DNA of 10,724 nucleotides, taken from the NCBI GenBank assembly GCA_018608735.1, contig JABAYZ010000079.1, forward strand, positions 1 to 10,724, written 5' to 3'. Below, one piece after another: positions 5,328 to 10,724 of this stretch (within the stretch, counting starts at the first letter, position 1; each line of letters opens with the position of its first letter). Both the position numbers and the translations under genes were made by a program. Below the pieces are notes generated by a model. The model did not search any database, had not been told where the DNA came from, and was given only the letters and a program-made list of their open reading frames with translations. The DNA comes from Flavobacteriaceae bacterium (GTDB lineage: Bacteria > Bacteroidota > Bacteroidia > Flavobacteriales > Flavobacteriaceae).

Positions 5328-6032
5328 ATGACATATAAACGAATATTACTCAAACTCTCTGGAGAAGCCCTGATGGGAAATCGCAATTACGGAATCGATC
5401 CCGATCGTTTGTCCGATTATGCGAATCAAATCAAACAAATTACCGAGAAAGGCATTGAAGTTGCGATTGTCATTGGTGGTGGAAATATTTTTAGAGGTGT
5501 AGCAGGAGCAAGTAATGGTATGGACCGTGTTCAAGGCGATCATATGGGCATGCTTGCTACCGTCATAAACGGACTTGCACTGCAAAGTGCTTTGGAAAAT
5601 GCAGGAGTTCCTACCCGACTACAATCGGCCATAAAAATTAACGAAGTTGCGGAGCCTTTTATTCGCCGTCGCGCCATTCGTCACCTCGAAAAAGGGCGTG
5701 TTGTAATCTTTGGAGGTGGTACAGGAAACCCTTATTTTACAACCGATTCTGCAGCGGTACTTCGAGCCATTGAAATTGAAGCGGATGTGATTTTAAAAGG
5801 CACCCGTGTAGATGGTATTTATAATACCGATCCAGAAAAAGATAAAACAGCAATTAAATTTGAGACCATAAGTTTTGAGGATGTCCTCAAAAAAGGGCTA
5901 AAAGTCATGGACACTACAGCCTTTACATTAAGTCAAGAAAATGACTTGCCAATTATTGTTTTTGACATGAACACACACGGAAACTTGTTCAAAATTGTTT
6001 CTGGACAGGCTATAGGAACTACCGTGAGCTAA
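5328..6032 (+). CDS. pyrH: Uridylate kinase (UMP kinase)
   Basis: PyrH phosphorylates UMP to UDP with ATP in pyrimidine nucleotide synthesis. It is a hexameric cytosolic enzyme of the amino acid kinase fold, unrelated to eukaryotic UMP/CMP kinases. The 234-residue length is typical. Visible motifs are RILLKLSGEAL (5-15), the phosphate-binding GGGNIFRG (50-57) and MDRVQGDHMGMLATVINGLAL. Also present are IRRRAIRHLEKGRVVIFGGGTGNPYFTTD (129-140 for the GGGTGNPYFTTD part) and the nucleotide-binding LKGTRVDGIYNTDP. The ATG is preceded by AACACAATT with no Shine-Dalgarno sequence, and a good TAnnTTTG promoter sits just upstream, so it is independent of the GH16 gene. frr starts 33 bp after the stop, in the widespread pyrH-frr order, and is probably cotranscribed. 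Confidence 0.98.
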   Translation: MTYKRILLKLSGEALMGNRNYGIDPDRLSDYANQIKQITEKGIEVAIVIGGGNIFRGVAGASNGMDRVQGDHMGMLATVINGLALQSALENAGVPTRLQSAIKINEVAEPFIRRRAIRHLEKGRVVIFGGGTGNPYFTTDSAAVLRAIEIEADVILKGTRVDGIYNTDPEKDKTAIKFETISFEDVLKKGLKVMDTTAFTLSQENDLPIIVFDMNTHGNLFKIVSGQAIGTTVS

Positions 6033-6065
6033 TTATACATTTACCGTACTTAAAAAGATTCAAGC

Positions 6066-6623
6066 ATGAACGAAGAGATAGATTTTATACTGGATAGCAC
6101 AAAGGAAGCGATGGTAAATGCTCTAAAGCATTTGGAAAAACAATTTGTAAATATCCGTGCAGGAAAAGCAAGTCCAGCCATGTTGGGAAGTGTGATGGTC
6201 GATTATTATGGCTCACAAACCCCTTTGGCACAAGTCGCTAACGTGAACACCCCAGATGGGCGAACCATTACCGTTCAGCCTTGGGAAAAAGCCATGTTAC
6301 AAGAAATAGAACGTTCTATCCTGATTGCTAACTTAGGGTTCAATCCGATGAATAACGGCGAAACTATAATCATCAATGTCCCTCCATTGACTGAAGAACG
6401 TCGTCGCGAATTGGCCAAACAAGCCAAATCTGAAGTCGAGGAAGCAAAAATATCGATACGCGCCGCCAGAAAAGAGGCGAATTCAGAAATCAAAACTATA
6501 GAAGATGCTTCTGAAGATCTTCAAAAAAATGCAGAAGTAGATGTCCAACAACTCACTGATGCTCATGTCAAAAAAGCAGAAGAATTGTACGCTGCTAAAG
6601 AACTAGAAATTCTTAAAATTTAG
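6066..6623 (+). CDS. frr: Ribosome recycling factor
   Basis: RRF works with EF-G in the cytosol to split the post-termination ribosome. The 185-residue length is exactly the usual size. Recognisable segments are NIRAGKASPAML (about 29-40), YYGSQTPLAQVANVNTPDGRTITVQPWE and LGFNPMNNGETIIINVPPLTEERRREL. The two ends plus the C-terminal EEAKISIRAARKEAN region form the three-helix bundle. The arginine of the RAGKASP motif is the residue shown in other RRFs to contact 23S rRNA. The gene is 33 bp after pyrH. Only a weak -7-like TACATTTA (6036-6043) occurs in that gap, so cotranscription with pyrH is likelier. The ATG follows AAAAAGATTCAAGC, again without a Shine-Dalgarno sequence. Confidence 0.98.
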   Translation: MNEEIDFILDSTKEAMVNALKHLEKQFVNIRAGKASPAMLGSVMVDYYGSQTPLAQVANVNTPDGRTITVQPWEKAMLQEIERSILIANLGFNPMNNGETIIINVPPLTEERRRELAKQAKSEVEEAKISIRAARKEANSEIKTIEDASEDLQKNAEVDVQQLTDAHVKKAEELYAAKELEILKI

Positions 6624-6648
6624 AACGATCCTGTTTTAGAATTTTGTC

Positions 6649-6669
6649 GTGGAATGTTACCCATTCCAT
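6649..6669 (+). terminator. Possible weak terminator after frr
   Basis: GGAATG (6651-6656) pairs with CATTCC (6662-6667) around a 5-nt loop, extended by one T-A and one G-T pair. The T-run that follows is interrupted (TAACCTTATTTT). It lies 26 bp after the frr stop and before the promoter of the next gene, so it may contribute to termination, but it is not canonical. Confidence 0.35.
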
Positions 6670-6693
6670 AACCTTATTTTGATTCCTTTTATT

Positions 6694-6701
6694 TACCTTT
6701 G
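6694..6701 (+). promoter_or_regulatory. -7 promoter element of the MMPL transporter gene
   Basis: TACCTTTG matches TAnnTTTG fully. It ends 18 bases before the ATG at 6720, the same geometry as the pyrH and asnS promoters. No TTG lies at the right -33 distance (the nearest, 6679-6681, is only 12 bases away). The element overlaps a potential TTG start codon at 6699, which argues that translation begins at 6720. Confidence 0.5.
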
Positions 6702-6719
6702 AAGCCATCAAAAAAGGCT

Positions 6720-9113
6720 ATGTTTAAACTCTTTTCAAGCGGGTTTTGGGAAACCGTTGCTCGACTCATCCTAAGAAACAGAATTCTCATTCTCATTGCA
6801 GTAGCTTTGACAACCGGGTTTTTTTCTATGCAATGGAACAATATGCGCTTCACATATACAGAAGCCAATTTATTGCCCGATGACCACCCCATCAACCTAG
6901 AATACAATCATTTTTTAGATATTTTTGGAGAAGAAGGCAATTTAATTGTCATGGGCGTTAAGGACAGCACCCTTCTTACCGTCGAAAAATTAAATGCTTG
7001 GAATACGTTTTCTAAAAGTTTTAATAGCAACCCCAGTGTGGATGCTGTGATTGCCATAAAAGATTTACAAAAACTGGTTAAAAATGTAAATGAAAAACAA
7101 TTTGACCTCATCCCGTTTATCAAAGATTCTGTTCAAACACAGTCTGAAGTAAACACCCTCAAAAAAGCACTTTTTGAAGACTATCCGTTTTATGACAACA
7201 TTCTTTTTAACAAAGACACAGAAGCCATTCGAACGGCCATCTATTTAGATAAAGCAATTGTCAATACACCAGAGCGAAAGGCTTTTATAGAAGACGTTTT
7301 AATTCCGAAAGTAAAAGCATTTGAGGCGGCCTATGATTTAGATGTTCGCGTCTCCGGAATGCCCTATGTACGAACCCTAAATGCTCAGAATATTGTTGAC
7401 GAGATTAGCGTGTTTATTTTAGCAGCCATTTTGGTTACCTCGCTCATTTTCTTTTTCTTTTTTAGATCGTTTAGAGCAACCTTTATATCCATGTTTGTAG
7501 TGGTGGTTGGCGTCATGTGGACCTTTGGGATATTGGGATTACTCCAGTATGAGATTACCGTTCTTACGGCCTTAATTCCTCCATTGATTATTGTGATTGG
7601 GATTCCCAATTGTATATTTCTAATCAATAAATACCAACACGAAGTTAATAAACATGGTAACAAAGCAAAGTCGCTTCAACGCGTTATTTCTAAAGTTGGA
7701 AATGCCACATTAATGACCAATGTGACTACAGCTTCTGGGTTTGCAACCTTTATAATTACACAAAGTAAATTGTTAACCGAATTTGGAATTGTGGCTTCCT
7801 TGAGTATTATTGCCATTTTTCTACTGTGCTTATTAATTATTCCTGTCATTTATAGTTTTATGCCAATCCCAAAAGAGAAGCATTTGGAGCATTTAAATAA
7901 ACGATGGATAAATCGTTTGGGAGATTGGATTGAACACACCGTTAAGCATAAAAACATTACGATATACATCGCGGCTATTATCCTACTCGTGATCAGTATT
8001 ATTGGCATTTTTCAAATTGAAACCACAGGAAGTTTAATTGAAGATATGCCCAAGAAAGCAGAGTTTTATAAAGATATAGAATTCTACGAAAAAGAATTTA
8101 ACGGGGTAATGCCTCTTGAAATTTTGATAGACACCAAACGAAAAAAAGGGGTCATAAAGCTTTCGACATTAAAACGCATGAGCGCTCTTGAAGACTTGAT
8201 TGTTGAAATTCCGGAACTTTCCAAACCCATTTCTGTGGTAAGCCTAGTGAAGTATTCCAAACAGGCCTACTACAATGGAAACCCAAAGTATTATCAGCTG
8301 CCTACAGCACAAGAAAACAGCTTCATTTTATCCTATGCAAAAAACGCTTCTACAGATGTAGCTTTACTAAAAAACTTTGTCGATAGCACAGGGCGTTATG
8401 CACGAATTACCGCCTTTATGAAAGATGCGGGTATCGACAAAATGGAGCGTATTGAAGATGATATCCTTGCCAAAATAGACAAATTATTTCCTGAAAAATT
8501 ATATGATGTTTCCATCACTGGCAAAGCCTATTTATTTCAAAAAGGAACCAAATACCTAGTCAAAAACTTAGTCTTATCTTTAGCACTAGCCATCTTTTTG
8601 ATCTCGTTGTTCATGGCCTATATGTTTCGCTCCTTTCGAATGATTATTATTTCGTTGATTCCAAATTTACTGCCATTACTAATCACGGCAGGGATGATGG
8701 GATTCCTTGGCGTGCCCATAAAACCCTCTACAATACTAGTTTTTAGTATTGCATTTGGAATTTCTGTGGATGATACCATTCATTTTTTGGCCAAATACCG
8801 ACAAGAATTATTGGCAAACCACTGGAAAATTAGAAAATCTGTATTTGCGGCACTTCGTGAAACTGGGGTCAGTATGTTCTATACCTCTATCGTATTATTC
8901 TTTGGGTTTTCAGTATTTATAACCTCCAGTTTTGGAGGTACTGTAGCGCTTGGTGCATTAATTTCCGCAACCTTACTATTGGCGATGTTAGCAAATTTAT
9001 TGCTATTGCCATGCCTATTGTTGTCTTTGGAACGCAGTATCGCCAACAAGAAAGTTTTGAAAAAGCCTGCACTAAACATTATTCCCGAAGAGGAAGCATT
9101 TGAAGAAGACTAA
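6720..9113 (+). CDS. MMPL/RND-superfamily membrane transporter (predicted exporter)
   Basis: With the ATG at 6720 the protein has 797 residues and the duplicated RND layout. TM1 lies at about 20-38, followed by a large periplasmic domain (about 40-215) and TM2-TM6 (about 218-395). TM7 (about 420-440), a second periplasmic domain (about 440-615) and TM8-TM12 (about 618-775) complete it. The tail is acidic (EEEAFEED). In the second half GISVDDTIHF (680-689) supplies the paired Asp684/Asp685 typical of proton-driven MMPL transporters. The matching place in the first half reads GIPNCIFLINKY, with Asn297-Cys298 instead. The cargo is unknown; relatives export lipids or other hydrophobic molecules. 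An in-frame TTG at 6699 would add seven residues but falls inside the -7 promoter element, so the ATG is preferred. No membrane-fusion or outer-membrane partner genes adjoin it, which fits the MMPL type better than tripartite efflux. Confidence 0.9.
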   Translation: MFKLFSSGFWETVARLILRNRILILIAVALTTGFFSMQWNNMRFTYTEANLLPDDHPINLEYNHFLDIFGEEGNLIVMGVKDSTLLTVEKLNAWNTFSKSFNSNPSVDAVIAIKDLQKLVKNVNEKQFDLIPFIKDSVQTQSEVNTLKKALFEDYPFYDNILFNKDTEAIRTAIYLDKAIVNTPERKAFIEDVLIPKVKAFEAAYDLDVRVSGMPYVRTLNAQNIVDEISVFILAAILVTSLIFFFFFRSFRATFISMFVVVVGVMWTFGILGLLQYEITVLTALIPPLIIVIGIPNCIFLINKYQHEVNKHGNKAKSLQRVISKVGNATLMTNVTTASGFATFIITQSKLLTEFGIVASLSIIAIFLLCLLIIPVIYSFMPIPKEKHLEHLNKRWINRLGDWIEHTVKHKNITIYIAAIILLVISIIGIFQIETTGSLIEDMPKKAEFYKDIEFYEKEFNGVMPLEILIDTKRKKGVIKLSTLKRMSALEDLIVEIPELSKPISVVSLVKYSKQAYYNGNPKYYQLPTAQENSFILSYAKNASTDVALLKNFVDSTGRYARITAFMKDAGIDKMERIEDDILAKIDKLFPEKLYDVSITGKAYLFQKGTKYLVKNLVLSLALAIFLISLFMAYMFRSFRMIIISLIPNLLPLLITAGMMGFLGVPIKPSTILVFSIAFGISVDDTIHFLAKYRQELLANHWKIRKSVFAALRETGVSMFYTSIVLFFGFSVFITSSFGGTVALGALISATLLLAMLANLLLLPCLLLSLERSIANKKVLKKPALNIIPEEEAFEED

Positions 9114-9121
9114 ATCATACA

Positions 9122-9151
9122 CTGATAATTTAGCTTAAAACTTTATATTTG
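9122..9151 (+). promoter_or_regulatory. Promoter of asnS
   Basis: TATATTTG at 9144-9151 is a perfect TAnnTTTG element. CTG at 9122-9124, one mismatch from TTG, lies exactly 19 bases upstream. The -7 box ends 20 bases before the asnS ATG, predicting a leader of about a dozen bases. It begins just after the transporter stop codon, so asnS need not depend on read-through. Confidence 0.65.
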
Positions 9152-9171
9152 TAGTATTAAAAATCATACTT

Positions 9172-10614
9172 ATGACCACCAGCACCGTTGCACATCTATT
9201 AACTCAAGAGCTCAAACATACCGACATCGAAGTCAAAGGCTGGGTTAGAACTTTTAGGGCAAACCGATTTATAGCCCTCAATGATGGGTCTTGCCTTCAA
9301 AGTATCCAGTGTGTGGTTGATTTTGAAAGCATGGACGAAGCGTTGTTAAAACGCATTACAACAGGTGCAGCTGTGCATATAAAAGGTGGATTGGTTGAAA
9401 GTCAAGGTAAAGGGCAATCTGTAGAAATTCAAGTGAGTTCTATAGAAATTTTGGGAGATGCAGACCCCGAAGAGGTTTCAAAAACAATCTTGCAACCCAA
9501 ACGACATTCCTTAGAGTTTTTGAGAGAACAAGCGCATTTGCGTGTGCGTACAAATACCTTTAGTGCTGTAATGCGCCTCCGCTCTTCACTCTCTTTTGCG
9601 GTTCATTCCTATTTTAATAAAAATGGATTTTACTATATGCATGCGCCAATTGTCACTGGAAGTGATGCCGAAGGCGCTGGCGAAATGTTTAGAGTTACCA
9701 CTTTAGACCCCAAAAACCCACCACTGACCGAAGAAGGTGTAGTAGATTATTCGAAAGACTTTTTTGGAAAAGAAACAAATCTAACGGTCTCTGGCCAACT
9801 CGAAGCAGAAACCTACGCCATGGCGCTAGGAAAAGTCTATACTTTTGGCCCCACATTTAGAGCCGAAAACTCAAATACATCGCGACATTTAGCAGAATTT
9901 TGGATGATTGAGCCAGAAGTGGCATTTATGGATTTGGCTGGAAATATGGATCTTGCAGAAGACTTTATGAAATTTGTCATCAGTTACGTATTAGAACACA
10001 ATAAAGAAGACCTTGCCTTTTTAGAGCAACGTTTAGAACAAGAAGATAAATCGAAACCTCAAAATGAACGCGCTCCAATGCCGCTAACTGAGAAACTACG
10101 TTTTATTGTCGACAATAATTTTAAGCGTGTAAGCTATACTGAGGCTATTGATATTTTACGAAATAGTAAACCTAATAAAAAGAAAAAATTTAAATATACT
10201 ATTGACGAGTGGGGTGCAGATCTACAAAGTGAACATGAACGTTTTCTTGTAGAAAAACATTTTAAATGTCCAGTCATCTTGTTTGATTATCCTGCCAAAA
10301 TTAAGGCCTTTTATATGCGCCTTAATGAAGATGGAAAGACGGTTCGTGCTATGGATATTTTGTTTCCTGGAATAGGAGAAATCGTTGGTGGGTCTCAGCG
10401 TGAAGAGCGTTTAGACGTTTTAAAAGAAAAAATGGCTGAACTAGATATTCCAGAAGAAGATCTTTGGTGGTATTTAGATTTAAGAAAATACGGCACGGCT
10501 GTCCATTCTGGATTTGGACTAGGCTTTGAAAGATTGGTAATGTTTGCTACTGGGATGGGTAATATTAGAGATGTTATTCCTTATCCTAGGACTCCTCTAA
10601 ATGCCGAATTTTAA
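9172..10614 (+). CDS. asnS: Asparaginyl-tRNA synthetase
   Basis: AsnRS charges tRNA-Asn with asparagine in the cytosol. It is a homodimeric class IIb synthetase. The 480-residue length is normal. An N-terminal OB-fold anticodon-binding domain (about 17-110, starting with IEVKGWVRTFRANRFIALNDG) precedes the catalytic domain. The latter has SDAEGAGEMFRVTT, SGQLEAETYAMALGKVYTFGPTFRAENSNTSRH with class II motif 2 (Phe229-Arg230-Ala231-Glu232), and AEFWMIEPE. Motif 3 is GFGLGFERLVMF (447-458, with Arg454), followed by GNIRDVIPYPRTP. The region after the MFRVTT segment contains the insertion (DPKNPPLTEEGVVDY) seen in many bacterial AsnRS. The start ATG has a good promoter 20 bases upstream and no Shine-Dalgarno sequence. 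The gene probably precedes rpoN, as in other flavobacteria. Confidence 0.98.
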   Translation: MTTSTVAHLLTQELKHTDIEVKGWVRTFRANRFIALNDGSCLQSIQCVVDFESMDEALLKRITTGAAVHIKGGLVESQGKGQSVEIQVSSIEILGDADPEEVSKTILQPKRHSLEFLREQAHLRVRTNTFSAVMRLRSSLSFAVHSYFNKNGFYYMHAPIVTGSDAEGAGEMFRVTTLDPKNPPLTEEGVVDYSKDFFGKETNLTVSGQLEAETYAMALGKVYTFGPTFRAENSNTSRHLAEFWMIEPEVAFMDLAGNMDLAEDFMKFVISYVLEHNKEDLAFLEQRLEQEDKSKPQNERAPMPLTEKLRFIVDNNFKRVSYTEAIDILRNSKPNKKKKFKYTIDEWGADLQSEHERFLVEKHFKCPVILFDYPAKIKAFYMRLNEDGKTVRAMDILFPGIGEIVGGSQREERLDVLKEKMAELDIPEEDLWWYLDLRKYGTAVHSGFGLGFERLVMFATGMGNIRDVIPYPRTPLNAEF

Positions 10615-10705
10615 GAGCTGATACATTGGCACTGCTTGAAAATAGTACGGCTTAACTCATCTCTGAAGTTTTTTTTTCTTATTTTTATAGAAACCCAAAT
10701 AATGA
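10615..10705. other. asnS-rpoN spacer
   Basis: About 90 bp without a gene. A run of nine T at 10669-10677 follows CTCTGAAG, but I find no stable hairpin before it, so it is not called as a terminator. TATTTTTA at 10680-10687 matches TAnnTTTG at five of six positions. It ends 18 bases before the next ATG, the distance seen for the other promoters here. Confidence 0.3.
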
Positions 10706-10724
10706 ATGCTTAAGCAATATTTAC
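10706..10724 (+). CDS. rpoN: Start of a gene, probably RNA polymerase sigma-54 factor, cut by the window edge
   Basis: ATG at 10706 opens MLKQYL before the window ends. From memory of other flavobacterial genomes, asnS is followed by rpoN, whose product begins MLKQ(Y/F)L and continues into the glutamine-rich activator-interacting region. Only six codons are visible, so the call rests on this N-terminus and the gene order. An overlapping ATG at 10702 reads ATG-AAT-GCT-TAA and stops after three codons, so 10706 is the better start. Sigma-54 would direct transcription dependent on AAA+ activators. Confidence 0.55.

Noticed and set aside
6699..6719. TTG start giving a 7-residue longer transporter
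   Set aside because: The TTG lies within the TACCTTTG -7 element, so it would be upstream of the transcript start; the ATG at 6720 fits promoter spacing.
10669..10677. Terminator after asnS
   Set aside because: There is a run of nine T, but no convincing stem was found immediately upstream.

Overview
The window looks like chromosomal DNA of a marine member of the Flavobacteriaceae (Bacteroidetes). The evidence is AT-rich sequence, start codons preceded by A-rich stretches rather than Shine-Dalgarno motifs, several matches to the Bacteroidetes promoter -7 element TAnnTTTG, and a secreted glycosidase ending in a type IX secretion (T9SS) sorting domain. Genus and species cannot be read from the sequence alone.

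Layout. (1) Positions 1-1880: the 3' part of rpsB (ribosomal protein S2, with a long Ala/Lys/Glu-rich tail), a strong hairpin with a T-run, tsf (EF-Ts) and a second strong terminator. (2) 1881-3689: an accessory stretch. It starts with about 190 bp of non-coding DNA holding several short inverted repeats and a GC-rich patch. Next come two tightly spaced minus-strand genes, a PhzF-family protein and a GNAT acetyltransferase. Then comes a 280-bp divergent intergenic region with a good promoter match, a possible 38-codon ORF and three 11-bp direct repeats. (3) 3690-5258: a secreted GH16 beta-glucanase (laminarinase-like) with signal peptide, N-terminal carbohydrate-binding-like domain and T9SS tail. 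(4) 5259-9113: pyrH (UMP kinase), frr (ribosome recycling factor) and an MMPL/RND-type membrane transporter. (5) 9114-10724: asnS (asparaginyl-tRNA synthetase) and the first six codons of what is probably rpoN (sigma-54).

How the genes fit together. rpsB, tsf, pyrH and frr form a translation/nucleotide cluster found in this order in many bacteria. Here it is split between tsf and pyrH by the PhzF-GNAT pair and the GH16 gene, which have no link to translation. pyrH, the MMPL gene and asnS each have a TAnnTTTG element ending 18-20 nt before the ATG, so they are probably transcribed from their own promoters with very short leaders. The GH16 gene sits alone, without SusC/SusD partners, and probably supplies an exported enzyme for beta-1,3-glucan use.

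Most of the window is ordinary core genome. The parts that the known genes do not explain are the two intergenic regions flanking the PhzF-GNAT pair, especially the promoter, small ORF and 11-bp repeats upstream of the GH16 gene.
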